Origin: Polaromonas sp.
GTDB lineage: Bacteria; Pseudomonadota; Gammaproteobacteria; Burkholderiales; Burkholderiaceae_C
Reading direction: 5' to 3'
DNA length: 38,063 nucleotides
Assembly: GCF_029945925.1 (NCBI RefSeq)
Contig: NZ_JAQSDN010000030.1
Span: 1-38,063 of the forward strand
Below are positions 18,586 to 27,299 of this stretch, piece after piece; the first letter of the stretch is position 1, and each line of letters begins with the position of its first letter. Position numbers and translations under genes: made by a program. Under the pieces are notes generated by a model. It did no database searches. It saw only the letters and a program-made list of their open reading frames with translations, and was not told the DNA's origin.

Positions 18586-19620
18586 CTAATCAAATTTGAC
18601 ACGGGGGTCCACCCACACATAACAGAGATCGGAGACCAGCTTGGTCAGCAGGCCGATCAGCGTGAACAGGTAGAGCGTACCCAGCACCACCGGGTAGTCG
18701 CGCCGGATCACGCTTTCGTAGCTGAGCAGGCCCAGGCCGTCGAGCGAAAACAGGGTTTCGATCAGCAGCGAGCCGGTGAAAAAGGCGCCGATGAAGGCCG
18801 ACGGAAAACCGGTGATGATGGGGATCAGCGCATTGCGAAACACGTGTTTCCAGAGCACCTGGCGCTCGGACAGGCCTTTGGCGCGCGCCGTCAGCACGTA
18901 CTGCTTGCGGATTTCCTCGAGAAAGGAGTTTTTGGTCAGCACCGCCGTGACCGCAAAACTGCCCAGCACCATGGCCGTGACCGGCAAGGTGATGTGCCAG
19001 AGGTAGTCGGTGATGCGCGCTCCCCAGCTCAAGGTTTCCCAGTTCGAAGACGTCAGCCCGCGCAAGGGAAACCACTGCAGCTGCCCGCCAAAAATCACGA
19101 GCAGCGCCACGCCCAGCACAAAGCCGGGAATGGCGTAACCGACCAGCACGATCAGCGTGGTGACAAAGTCAAAACGCGAGCCGGCGCGCACCGCCTTGGC
19201 CACACCCAGCGGCACGGCGATCAGGTAGCTGATGAGAAAGGTCCACAGCCCGAGGCTGATGGACACCGGCAGCTTTTCCTTGACCAGTTGCCAGACGTCC
19301 TTGTGCTGGTAAAAACTTTTCCCGAGGTCAAACCGCGCGAACTGCCCGAGCATCTGGAAAAAACGCTCGTGCACGGGTTTGTCAAAACCGTACAGCGCCC
19401 GGATTTCCTCGATGCGCTGCGCGTCCAGGCCCTGGCGCCCGCGGTAGCCGGACCCGGTGGCCGCCGCCCGCTCGCCGCCAGAATCGCGCCCCTGCAGCTG
19501 CGCCACCATCTGCTCGACCGGGCCGCCGGGCACGAACTGCACCATGGCGAAGGTCAGCAGCAGCACCCCCAGCAGGGTGGGAATCATCAGCAGCAGGCGT
19601 TTGAGGATGTAGCTGGCCAT
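18586..19620 (-). CDS. yejB: YejB-type ABC importer permease
   Basis: A 344-residue inner-membrane permease, the partner of YejE. It begins [20 protein letters not shown], typical of the DppB/YejB class, and shows TFAMVQFVPGGPVEQMVAQL, the periplasmic region with YGFDKPVHERFFQMLGQFAR, FDLGKSFYQHKDVWQLVKEK, membrane helices from about 140 on, the EAA loop QYVLTARAKGLSERQVLWKH, and the end SDLCYVWVDPRVKFD. An Arg/Gly-rich insertion (QGRDSGGERAAATGSGYRG) lies in the first periplasmic loop, as in E. coli-type YejB proteins. The ATG (19618-19620) overlaps the yejA stop by one base (TAATG), so the genes are translationally coupled. Confidence 0.95.
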   Translation of the reverse strand: MASYILKRLLLMIPTLLGVLLLTFAMVQFVPGGPVEQMVAQLQGRDSGGERAAATGSGYRGRQGLDAQRIEEIRALYGFDKPVHERFFQMLGQFARFDLGKSFYQHKDVWQLVKEKLPVSISLGLWTFLISYLIAVPLGVAKAVRAGSRFDFVTTLIVLVGYAIPGFVLGVALLVIFGGQLQWFPLRGLTSSNWETLSWGARITDYLWHITLPVTAMVLGSFAVTAVLTKNSFLEEIRKQYVLTARAKGLSERQVLWKHVFRNALIPIITGFPSAFIGAFFTGSLLIETLFSLDGLGLLSYESVIRRDYPVVLGTLYLFTLIGLLTKLVSDLCYVWVDPRVKFD

Positions 19621-21434
19621 TATTTGTTCGTGCTGGAAGCCCACCAGGTGCTCATGGCCCAGGTGTCGGCCTGGTAGTACGGTGGAATTGTCGCCGGCAA
19701 CACAAATGGCGCAGGCCGGTAACCGATCAGGAAGGCGTCGCCGTAGTACTGCGGCACCGAGTAAAAGCCGTGTGTCAACACCCGGTCCAGCGCGCGCATG
19801 GCGGCGCCCAGCTCGGGCCGGGTTTTGGCGGTCACCACCTTTTGCAGCAACACATCGACCGCCGGGTCGGCAATGCCCCAGACATTGGACGAACCGGGCG
19901 TCTTTGCCGCTTCGGAGCCGAAACGCTCCAGCAACTCGCTGCCCGGCGCGGTCGAGCCCGGCAGGCGCAGCGTCGTGACCTCGAAGTCGAACGCGTCCAT
20001 CTTCTGCTTGGACAGGGAGAAATCCACAACCCGGTAAGTCATGGTGATGCCCAGCTTTTCCAGCGCTTTCTGGAAAGGCCCGACGATGCGCACCAGCGAG
20101 GGCTGGTCGTTGAGGAACTCCATCGTGAAGGCCTCGCCTTTGGCATTGCGCAGCGCGCCATCGCGGTAGGTCCAGCCGGCTTCGCGCAGCAGCGCCTGGG
20201 CCTGACGCAGGTTCTGCCGCAGGCTGCCGGGCGGCGTGGTGGCGGGCGCCACCGGCACCGCGCCAAACACTGCGGGCTGGAGCCTGGCGCGCAGCGGCTC
20301 CAGCAACGCCAGCTCGTCGGGCTTGGGCAGCCCCTCGGCATGAAACTCGCTGTTCGGGAAATAGCCGTTGACACGTTTGTAGATGCCGTAGAACAGCTGG
20401 CGGTTCATCCACTCGAAGTCCATGGCCAGCCCGATGGCTTGGCGCACGCGCGCATCCTGGAATTTTTCCTTGCGCAGGTTGAACACATAGCCCTGGAAGT
20501 CGCCGGGATTGCGGTTTTCGAAGGCCCGCTTGACGAGTTCGCCCGATGTGAACTGCTTGCCGGTGTACTGGCGGGCCCAGTTGCGCGAGATGAACTCGCG
20601 CATGAAGTCGTATTCACCGGCTTTCAGGCCCTCAAAACGCGAGGTTTCGTCGAGATAAATCTTGAAGGCGATGCGATCGAAGTTGAACTGCCCCTTGCGG
20701 CTGGGTAAATCCGCACCCCAATAGGCGGGGTCACGCACATAGGTGATATCGCGGCCCATGGCGGCGCTGCCAGGTTTGTACGGGCCGGAGCCTATGGGCA
20801 GTTCAGACACAATTTTGTCAAACGGCTTGCCACCGCCCCAGGCGCGGCTGAACACCGGCATGCCGCCCACGACCAGCGGCAATTCGGGGTTGGGCACCGC
20901 AAAATCGAAGCGCAGCACCCGCTCGGACAGCACCTGCACGCCTTTGACCTCGGCATAAATGCTGCGGTATTGCGGCGCGGCCAGCTTGCCGGTCAACTGC
21001 GTGAACGAATGCAGCACATCGGCGGCCAGCACCGGCGAGCCGTCCTGAAAACGCGCCTTGGGGTGAAGGCGGAAGGTGGCCGACAGCCGGTCCGGCGCCA
21101 CCGCAACGTCGTCGGCCAGCAGCCCGTAGGCGGTGGTCGGTTCCTCGGCGTTGCCGGTCAGCAGGCTCTCGATCATCAGCATGCCGATGCCGTAGGGCGC
21201 CGTGCCGCGCAGCGTGAAGGGGTTGAACTTGTCGAAGTTGGTGGGCCGGGTCGGCGGCACCATGCGGATCTCGCCGCCCTTGGGCGCAGCCGGGTTGACG
21301 TAATCGAAGTGGGTGAAGCCCGGCGGATACTTGATGTCGCCGAACTGCGCATAGGCGTGGGCAGCCCAGGACGCCGGCGCCAGGCAGACCAGAACGGCCA
21401 TCATCAAGGCCCGCAAAAACGACAAATCCCGCAT
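19620..21434 (-). CDS. yejA: YejA-type periplasmic peptide-binding protein
   Basis: A 604-residue extracellular solute-binding protein (SBP_bac_5 family) that delivers oligopeptides to YejBEF. The N-terminus is a signal peptide ([17 protein letters not shown], ending SWAAHAYAQ). Mature motifs typical of the YejA group are [60 protein letters not shown] and [20 protein letters not shown]. The chosen ATG is at 21434; a GTG at 21449 would add five residues. It is the first gene of yejABEF and is divergent from fabI across a 90-bp gap in which I see no firm promoter. Confidence 0.94.
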   Translation of the reverse strand: MRDLSFLRALMMAVLVCLAPASWAAHAYAQFGDIKYPPGFTHFDYVNPAAPKGGEIRMVPPTRPTNFDKFNPFTLRGTAPYGIGMLMIESLLTGNAEEPTTAYGLLADDVAVAPDRLSATFRLHPKARFQDGSPVLAADVLHSFTQLTGKLAAPQYRSIYAEVKGVQVLSERVLRFDFAVPNPELPLVVGGMPVFSRAWGGGKPFDKIVSELPIGSGPYKPGSAAMGRDITYVRDPAYWGADLPSRKGQFNFDRIAFKIYLDETSRFEGLKAGEYDFMREFISRNWARQYTGKQFTSGELVKRAFENRNPGDFQGYVFNLRKEKFQDARVRQAIGLAMDFEWMNRQLFYGIYKRVNGYFPNSEFHAEGLPKPDELALLEPLRARLQPAVFGAVPVAPATTPPGSLRQNLRQAQALLREAGWTYRDGALRNAKGEAFTMEFLNDQPSLVRIVGPFQKALEKLGITMTYRVVDFSLSKQKMDAFDFEVTTLRLPGSTAPGSELLERFGSEAAKTPGSSNVWGIADPAVDVLLQKVVTAKTRPELGAAMRALDRVLTHGFYSVPQYYGDAFLIGYRPAPFVLPATIPPYYQADTWAMSTWWASSTNK

Positions 21435-21524
21435 GCGACAATTCTGCACTACTTAAGTTGGCAAAGAGCGCCATGCACGCAGCGCGCCCTTTGCCCTTTC
21501 ACTTGCACACACTGGAGCACAAGC

Positions 21525-22331
21525 ATGGGCACACCCACGGGATTTCTCACCGGCAAGAAACTGTTGATCACGGGCGTCCTGTCCAACCGGTCCATCGCTT
21601 ACGGCATTGCCAAGGCCTGCCATGCCCAAGGCGCCGAACTGGCCTTCAGCTATGTGGGTGAACGTTTCAAGGACCGCATCACGGAGTTTGCCGCCGACTT
21701 CGACTCCAAGCTGATTTTTGACTGCGATGTCGGCGACGATGCGCAGATTGCCGCCCTGTTTGCGGACCTGACCAAGACCTGGCCGACCTTTGACGGCTTT
21801 GTGCACAGCATCGGCTACGCGCCGCGCGAGGCGATTGCCGGGGATTTCCTCGAAGGCCTGACACGCGAGGGTTTCAAGATCGCCCACGACATCAGCGCCT
21901 ACAGTTTTCCGGCCATGGCCAAGGCCGCCCTGCCCCACCTCAACCCCAAGTCGGCCCTGTTGACCCTGACCTACCTGGGTGCCCAGCGCACCATCCCCAA
22001 CTACAACACCATGGGTCTGGCCAAGGCCAGCCTGGAAGCCAGCGTGCGTTACCTGGCCGAATCGCTGGGCCCCAAGGGCATGCGCGTCAACGGCATCAGC
22101 GCCGGCCCGATCAAGACGCTGGCGGCCAGCGGCATCAAGGACTTCGGCAAGCTGCTGGGCATGGTGGCCGCCGCCTCGCCGCTGCGGCGCAACGTCACCA
22201 TCGAGGATGTGGGCAACGTGGCCGCCTTCCTGCTGTCCGACCTGGCTTCCGGCGTCACCGCCGAAATCACCTATGTGGACGGCGGCTTCAGCCACACTGC
22301 CGGCATCGGCCGCGACGCCGAGGCGAGCTGA
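21525..22331 (+). CDS. fabI: Enoyl-[acyl-carrier-protein] reductase (NADH), FabI
   Basis: FabI reduces trans-2-enoyl-ACP in the last step of each fatty-acid elongation round and is the target of triclosan and related inhibitors. The 268-residue short-chain dehydrogenase fold shows [20 protein letters not shown] (nucleotide-binding start), [20 protein letters not shown], and the active-site region [20 protein letters not shown], with the Tyr-x6-Lys pair [28 protein letters not shown] and [12 protein letters not shown] close the fold. The ATG at 21525 follows a GGAG (21513-21516). The gene converges on the GNAT gene; the gap holds a dispersed repeat with a GGAGCC/GGCTCC hairpin that might act as a weak terminator. 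Confidence 0.97.
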   Translation: MGTPTGFLTGKKLLITGVLSNRSIAYGIAKACHAQGAELAFSYVGERFKDRITEFAADFDSKLIFDCDVGDDAQIAALFADLTKTWPTFDGFVHSIGYAPREAIAGDFLEGLTREGFKIAHDISAYSFPAMAKAALPHLNPKSALLTLTYLGAQRTIPNYNTMGLAKASLEASVRYLAESLGPKGMRVNGISAGPIKTLAASGIKDFGKLLGMVAAASPLRRNVTIEDVGNVAAFLLSDLASGVTAEITYVDGGFSHTAGIGRDAEAS

Positions 22332-22359
22332 ACAGGTTCAGGATCCCATCCCGGGCTTT

Positions 22360-22420
22360 GGAGCCAAATATGGCTCCAGCCCTTGATACACGGGCGCAGC
22401 CAGCTATAAAAATGTGAGCA
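22360..22420 (-). repeat. Dispersed ~60-bp repeat, copy F (fabI-GNAT gap)
   Basis: Read on the minus strand: GCTCACATTTTTATAGCTGG, GCTGCGCCCGTG, AAGGGCTGGAGCC, then ATATTTGGCTCC. It matches the other copies and ends in a GGAGCC-6-GGCTCC hairpin (22360-22377). It lies between two convergent genes. Confidence 0.7.
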
Positions 22421-22441
22421 CTTCCCGGATGCGCCGGCTGC

Positions 22442-23182
22442 TCAGGCGCGGCGCCAGTACACATAAGACCACGCGGTTTCAAAACCCGCACGCCGGTACA
22501 GCGCCTGCGCGGCGGTGTTGCCGGCTTCCACCTGCAGGAAGACACGCGCCATGCCCCTCGCCAACGCAGCGTCGGCCAGCCCGGCCAGCACCCGTCCGGC
22601 GAGACCCTGGCCGCGGTGGCCTGCGGCGGTGCGCATGCCGTGCACGCTGACCCAGCCATGGCCAAAAGCCGCCACCCCGCCCGCGAGGACTTCGCCGCCT
22701 TCACGAACGCTGGCATACACCGAGCCCTGCGCACGGCCCAACGCCCTGACCCGGCAGGCACCGTCCACTGGATCAAAGCCCTCCCCCAGGAAAAGCGCCG
22801 TCCAGGCCGCATCCGGCGCAGCATGGACCTCGGCGCTCGCCTGCGATGACACCTCGCGCATACGCGCCACCGTGCCCAGTTGCACCAGCGTGGGTTTGTC
22901 GGCGCTGTAACCGCACTGACGCAGTTCATGGCGCAAACCGTCAAAACAGGCGTCGGTGGCAAGGCGAAACACCGCCGGAAGACCTCGCGCCGCGTAATAC
23001 GCCTCGATGCGGCCCAGCACGCCCGGCTCGATGTCCGTATGCTGCAGCGGCACGGCACTTCTGGCACGGCCTATGGATCCGTGATCGACAGGCAGCAGCC
23101 AGCCTTCCCGCGCCTCCACGGTTTCGGGGGCCACGGCGGCCAGGGTGGCCTGTTCTATGGAAGCAACATCTTTGGCGTTCAT
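22442..23182 (-). CDS. GNAT-family N-acetyltransferase
   Basis: A 246-residue protein whose C-terminal half is a GNAT acetyltransferase domain. The acetyl-CoA loop reads GMRTAAGHRGQGLAGRVLAG (motif A, R/Q-x-x-G-x-G/A), followed by ARGMARVFLQVEAGNTAAQA and LYRRAGFETAWSYVYWRRA (motif B). The N-terminal half (PLQHTDIEPGVLGRIEAYYA, LPAVFRLATDACFDGLRHEL) may be a degenerate second GNAT fold. The ATG at 23182 gives MNAKDVASIE; longer starts would add a poorly conserved stretch. The substrate cannot be told from sequence. It is convergent with fabI and divergent from the DNA ligase gene. Confidence 0.85.
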   Translation of the reverse strand: MNAKDVASIEQATLAAVAPETVEAREGWLLPVDHGSIGRARSAVPLQHTDIEPGVLGRIEAYYAARGLPAVFRLATDACFDGLRHELRQCGYSADKPTLVQLGTVARMREVSSQASAEVHAAPDAAWTALFLGEGFDPVDGACRVRALGRAQGSVYASVREGGEVLAGGVAAFGHGWVSVHGMRTAAGHRGQGLAGRVLAGLADAALARGMARVFLQVEAGNTAAQALYRRAGFETAWSYVYWRRA

Positions 23183-23280
23183 GAATGAAGTTTGTACCGG
23201 TTCAGACTTGCACCAAGCCCGTGCTCGACCGCACAATCGTCAGCCGCAGGCCGGGGGAAACTGGCAAAACGGGAAAGGCC

Positions 23281-23340
23281 AATACTACTGTTTTGATAGC
23301 TGACTCCGCCCTTTCTTCGGGCGCTTGCGGCATGAATCAT
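23281..23340 (+). repeat. Dispersed ~60-bp repeat, copy E (upstream of the ligase)
   Basis: AATACTACTGTTTTGATAGCTG, a CCGCCC...GGGCG hairpin block, then GCGGCATGAATCAT. It follows the shared layout and ends 17 bases before the ligase ATG, so it occupies the probable promoter/leader region. Confidence 0.6.
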
Positions 23341-23357
23341 GCAATACATCCAACGAC

Positions 23358-24293
23358 ATGACGGCACACCCACCACCCACCCTTACGCTCACCCGCGCGA
23401 GCGGCGCTTTCCTTCGCATCTGCGCGCTGCCCTGGCTGCTGGCATTGACAGCCCTGCTGGCGCCCGCCCTTCCCGCAGCGGCGGCCGGCCACGGCCCGTC
23501 GCTGATGCTGGCCAATGTCTACCACCCGGGCATCGCGCTGCAGGAGTACTGGGTCAGTGAGAAACTCGACGGCGTGCGCGGCTATTGGGACGGAGACAAG
23601 CTGCTGACACGCGGCGGCGAGCGCATCGCCGCCCCGGCCTGGTTCACTGCAGGCTGGCCCAGGCAACCCCTGGACGGCGAGTTGTGGGCCGGCCGTGGTC
23701 AATTCTCCAAGGCGGTCTCCACCGTGCGCCAGCAAACCCCCGACGATGCCGCGTGGCGCGCCCTGCGTTTCATGGTGTTCGACCTGCCCACTCAGCCCGG
23801 GACCTTCACCGAGCGGATTCCGGCCCTCAATGGGGTGGTCAGCCGCATCGACCAGCCCTGGGTGCAGGCGGTTGCGCAGTCCCGGGTTGCCAGCCATGCC
23901 GAACTCCAGCGCCTGCTGGCCAAAACCGTCAGGCTGGGCGGCGAAGGGCTGATGCTGCACCGCGGCGCTTCGCTCTACCAGGGCCTGCGCAATGACGACC
24001 TGCTCAAGGTCAAGACGCACGAGGACGCGGAAGCCCGCGTGCTGGCCCACCTGCCGGGCCAGGGCAAACATGCCGCGGCCCTGGGCGCGCTGCTGGTCGA
24101 GACGGTACGCGCGGACGGCCTGCCGGGCAAGCGCTTCAAGCTGGGCACCGGCTTCAGCGACGAACAGCGGCGCCACCCGCCGCCCGTGGGCAGCATCGTC
24201 ACCTACCGCTTTCGCGGCCTGAATGACAGCGGTGTTCCGCGCTTTGCGAGCTTCCTGCGGGTCCGGGAGGACATGGCACCGGCACGGCCCTGA
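23358..24293 (+). CDS. Exported minimal ATP-dependent DNA ligase (LigE type)
   Basis: A 311-residue ATP-dependent DNA ligase lacking the extra domains of replicative ligases. An N-terminal hydrophobic segment (about residues 18-43, ICALPWLLALTALLAPALPA) looks like a signal peptide, placing the enzyme in the periplasm, as proposed for LigE (Lig E) proteins in Haemophilus and Neisseria. Motif I is SEKLDGVRGYWDG with the adenylated Lys69; motif III RFMVFDLP; motif IV GGEGLMLH; motif V DDLLKVK. The OB domain follows, ending GLNDSGVPRFASFLRVRED. The ATG at 23358 begins the signal-bearing protein. It converges on the decarboxylase gene. The cellular role is not settled in the family; repair of incoming DNA during competence is one idea. 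Confidence 0.92.
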   Translation: MTAHPPPTLTLTRASGAFLRICALPWLLALTALLAPALPAAAAGHGPSLMLANVYHPGIALQEYWVSEKLDGVRGYWDGDKLLTRGGERIAAPAWFTAGWPRQPLDGELWAGRGQFSKAVSTVRQQTPDDAAWRALRFMVFDLPTQPGTFTERIPALNGVVSRIDQPWVQAVAQSRVASHAELQRLLAKTVRLGGEGLMLHRGASLYQGLRNDDLLKVKTHEDAEARVLAHLPGQGKHAAALGALLVETVRADGLPGKRFKLGTGFSDEQRRHPPPVGSIVTYRFRGLNDSGVPRFASFLRVREDMAPARP

Positions 24294-24334
24294 ACGCCGC
24301 TGCCGGCGGCCGGCGAAGCAGTTTCGTTCCTTGA

Positions 24335-26611
24335 TTACTCTTTCACGCAGTCGGCGTAATAGTGCTTCTTGCCGTCGGCGTCTTCGATTTCGACCAGGCC
24401 ATGAATGTCCGTCTCGAAGCCCGGGCACTGCGCGTTGAACTCGCGCGAGAACTTCAGGTAGTCGACGATCTTCTTGTTGAACACTTCCCCGGGAATCAGC
24501 AGCGGAATGCCGGGCGGGTATGGCGTGACCAGCCCCACCGTGATGCGGCCCTCGAGTTTGTCGATTTCCACCCGCTCGGTCTTGTGCAGCGCGATGTGCG
24601 CGTAAGCGTCGCTGGGCTTCATGGCCGGCGTCAGGTCGCTTAAATACATGTCGGTGGTCAGGCGCGCGATGTCGTATTTGGCATACAGGTTGTGGATGTG
24701 CTGGCACAGGTCGGCCAGACCCATTTTTTCGTACTTGGGATACTTCTGGCAGAACTCCGGCAGGATGCGCCACATGGGCTGGTTCTTGGCGTAGTCGTCC
24801 TTGAACTGCTGCAGCGCGGTCAGCATGCTGTTCCAGCGGCCCTTGGTGATGCCGATGGTGAACATGATGAAAAAGCTGTAGAGGCCGGTTTTCTCCACCA
24901 CCACGCCGTGCTCGGCCAGGAACTTGGTCACGATGCTGGCGGGAATGCCGGTTTTGGCGAACTTGCCGTTCAGGTCCATGCCGGGCGTGACGACGGTGGA
25001 CTTGATCGGGTCCAGCATGTTGAAGCCGGTCGCCATCTTGCCGAAGCCGTGCCAGTTGACGCCAGCCTTGGCATTCTTGGACTCGCCCTTGATGATCCAG
25101 TCATCCGAGCGGCCAATGCCCTCGTCCACCAGCTTGTCCGGCCCCCACACCTTGAACCACCAGTCGTCGCCGTATTCCTCATCGACCTTGCGCATGGCGC
25201 GGCGGAAATCCAGTGCTTCGGCAATGCTTTCTTCCACCAGCGCGGTGCCGCCGGGCGGCTCCATCATGGCCGCGGCCACGTCGCAACTCGCGATGATGCT
25301 GTACTGCGGCGAGGTCGAGGTGTGCATCAGGTAGGCCTCGTTGAAGAGGTGCCTGTCGAGTTTGACAGTCTGCGAGTCCTGCACCAGCACATGGCTGGCC
25401 TGGCTGATGCCGGCCAGCAGCTTGTGGATGGACTGTGTCGCATACACCATGGCCTGCTTGGGCCGCGCGCGTTTTTTCCCCATTGCATGGTAGCTGCCGT
25501 AAAACGGGTGGAAGGCCGCGTGCGGCAACCAGGCCTCGTCGAAATGCAGGTTCTCGACATACCCGTCGAGCATGCCCTTGATGGTTTCGGTGTTGTACAG
25601 CACGCCGTCGTAGGTGGACTGGGTGATGGTCAGCACACGCGGCTTGACCTTCTTGGCGTCCACGCCCTTGAGCAGCGGGTTGGCCTTGATCTTGGCCTGG
25701 ATGGAGGCCTGCTCGAACTCTTCCTTGGGAATCGGGCCGATGATGCCGAAGTGGTTGCGCGTCGGCTTGAGGAACACCGGAATCGAGCCGGTCATGATGA
25801 TCGCGTGCAGGATGGACTTGTGGCAGTTGCGGTCCACCACCACCACATCGCCGGGCGCCACGGTGTGGTGCCAGACCATCTTGTTCGAGGTGGACGTGCC
25901 GTTGGTCACGAAAAAGCAGTGGTCGGCATTGAAGATGCGGGCGGCATTGCGCTCCGAGGCGCCCACCGGGCCGTCGTGGTCCAGCAGCTGGCCCAGTTCC
26001 TCAACCGCGTTGCAGACGTCGGCGCGCAGCATGTTCTCGCCGAAAAACTGGTGGAACATCTGCCCGACCGGGCTTTTCAGGAAAGCCACGCCGCCGGAAT
26101 GCCCCGGGCAGTGCCAGGAGTAGGAACCGTCTTCGGCGTAATCGAGCAGCGCCTTGAAAAACGGCGGCTGCACGCCTTCGAGGTAACTCTTGGCCTCGCG
26201 GATGATGTGGCGCGCCACAAACTCGGGCGTGTCCTCGAACATGTGGATGAAACCGTGCAGTTCGCGCAGGATGTCATTGGGGATGTGCCGCGAGGTCTTG
26301 GTTTCGCCATAAACGTAGATCGGCACATCCAGGTTCTTGCGCCGCACTTCCTCGATGAAGTGACGCAGGTTCACGACCGCGGGGTCCAGATCCGGCCCGG
26401 GTGTGAACTCTTCATCGTCGATCGACAGAATGAAGGCGCTGGCACGGCTTTGCTGCTGCGCAAACTGCGACAGGTCACCGTAGCTGGTCACACCCAGCAC
26501 CTCAAAACCCTCTGTTTCTATGGCTTGCGCCAGCGCGCGAATGCCCAGGCCGGAGGTGTTTTCGGAGCGGAAGTCTTCGTCAATGATGACGATGGGAAAG
26601 CGGAATTTCAT
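24335..26611 (-). CDS. PLP-dependent lysine/arginine/ornithine decarboxylase
   Basis: A 758-residue fold-III (Orn/Lys/Arg decarboxylase) enzyme of the inducible AdiA/CadA/SpeC group. The N-terminal wing domain begins KFRFPIVIIDEDFRSENTSG. The catalytic core has SWHCPGHSGGVAF, VTNGTSTSNKMVW, VDRNCHKSILHAIIMTGS, the Asp of HFDEAWLPHAAF (D358) and the PLP lysine of TQSIHKLLAGISQASHV (K397). The C-terminal domain includes LVTPYPPGIPLLIPGE. The substrate (arginine, lysine or ornithine) cannot be fixed by reading; the N-terminus looks arginine/lysine-type. It produces a polyamine or its precursor and can consume acid. The ATG at 26611 is preferred over a TTG at 26638. It is monocistronic and divergent from nfeD. 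Confidence 0.93.
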   Translation of the reverse strand: MKFRFPIVIIDEDFRSENTSGLGIRALAQAIETEGFEVLGVTSYGDLSQFAQQQSRASAFILSIDDEEFTPGPDLDPAVVNLRHFIEEVRRKNLDVPIYVYGETKTSRHIPNDILRELHGFIHMFEDTPEFVARHIIREAKSYLEGVQPPFFKALLDYAEDGSYSWHCPGHSGGVAFLKSPVGQMFHQFFGENMLRADVCNAVEELGQLLDHDGPVGASERNAARIFNADHCFFVTNGTSTSNKMVWHHTVAPGDVVVVDRNCHKSILHAIIMTGSIPVFLKPTRNHFGIIGPIPKEEFEQASIQAKIKANPLLKGVDAKKVKPRVLTITQSTYDGVLYNTETIKGMLDGYVENLHFDEAWLPHAAFHPFYGSYHAMGKKRARPKQAMVYATQSIHKLLAGISQASHVLVQDSQTVKLDRHLFNEAYLMHTSTSPQYSIIASCDVAAAMMEPPGGTALVEESIAEALDFRRAMRKVDEEYGDDWWFKVWGPDKLVDEGIGRSDDWIIKGESKNAKAGVNWHGFGKMATGFNMLDPIKSTVVTPGMDLNGKFAKTGIPASIVTKFLAEHGVVVEKTGLYSFFIMFTIGITKGRWNSMLTALQQFKDDYAKNQPMWRILPEFCQKYPKYEKMGLADLCQHIHNLYAKYDIARLTTDMYLSDLTPAMKPSDAYAHIALHKTERVEIDKLEGRITVGLVTPYPPGIPLLIPGEVFNKKIVDYLKFSREFNAQCPGFETDIHGLVEIEDADGKKHYYADCVKE

Positions 26612-26713
26612 CAAAAGGCCTTTGCCTGGAGCTGCCAAAAAAAACGAATCAGGGCCGAAGTGTAAGGATATTTGAGGTCAGCGGCGCAGCTTGGCCTTTC
26701 CCGGTCGGGTTTA

Positions 26714-26725
26714 AGAACTTGTTCT
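26714..26725. promoter_or_regulatory. 12-bp perfect palindrome in the decarboxylase/nfeD divergent region
   Basis: AGAACTTGTTCT is a perfect dyad placed between the two divergent starts, 74 bases from the nfeD ATG and 103 from the decarboxylase ATG. It is an operator-like sequence, with no known regulator assigned. Confidence 0.3.
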
Positions 26726-26787
26726 AAGCTTGTCGGGGGTCATTTGTGGCCCAGAATGTAGCTTTTAGGAAACGAAGGAAACGCGAT

Positions 26788-27225
26788 ATGACAACCCTGG
26801 CCGATTCGACGATTTGGTGGCTGCTGGCCGGCGCCGCCGTGGCGCTGGAGCTGGTCACAGGCACGTTTTACCTGCTGATGCTGACCGTCGGCATGACGGC
26901 AGCGGCCCTGGCGGCCCATCTGGGCGCCTCCGTCATGGTGCAGATTGTGGTCGCGGCGGTGGTCGGCGGCGGCGGCGTGGTGGCCTGGCACTGGAAACGC
27001 AGCCAGAGCCCCAGGCCGGCCCAGGCCAATGCCAACCGGGATGTGCAGATGGACATCGGCGAGACCGTGCATGTGCTGCAATGGAACAACGATGCCACCG
27101 CCACCGTGAAATACCGCGGCGCCCAATGGACGGTGGAGCTCGCCGACCATGATGCAGCGCCCCAGCCCGGCCTCTTCAAGGTCAGAAAACTCCACGGCAA
27201 CCGCCTGGTGGTTGGCAAACTGTGA
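26788..27225 (+). CDS. NfeD-like membrane protein (short form)
   Basis: A 145-residue short NfeD (YbbJ/NfeD1b-like) protein. Two to three membrane helices span about residues 8-65 (STIWWLLAGAAVALELVTGT, MVQIVVAAVVGGGGVVAWHW). A soluble C-terminal OB-like fold then runs from DVQMDIGETVHVLQWNNDAT to HGNRLVVGKL. The NfeD domain binds partner SPFH proteins. The ATG at 26788 follows GAAGGAA, a good ribosome binding site; an upstream in-frame start would add a basic, unlikely extension. The SPFH protein gene lies 74 bases downstream, the classic nfeD-slipin pair. Confidence 0.9.
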   Translation: MTTLADSTIWWLLAGAAVALELVTGTFYLLMLTVGMTAAALAAHLGASVMVQIVVAAVVGGGGVVAWHWKRSQSPRPAQANANRDVQMDIGETVHVLQWNNDATATVKYRGAQWTVELADHDAAPQPGLFKVRKLHGNRLVVGKL

Positions 27226-27299
27226 GAAAGTGCACGGTCTGATGCCGGGCGGCTGATGCTGCCCCCGTTTTTTGTTTTTTGTTTTTTACGGAGAAACTC

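Noticed and set aside
24692..26665. A 657-codon plus-strand frame
   Set aside because: Antisense to the PLP decarboxylase, whose catalytic motifs are intact; shadow composition.
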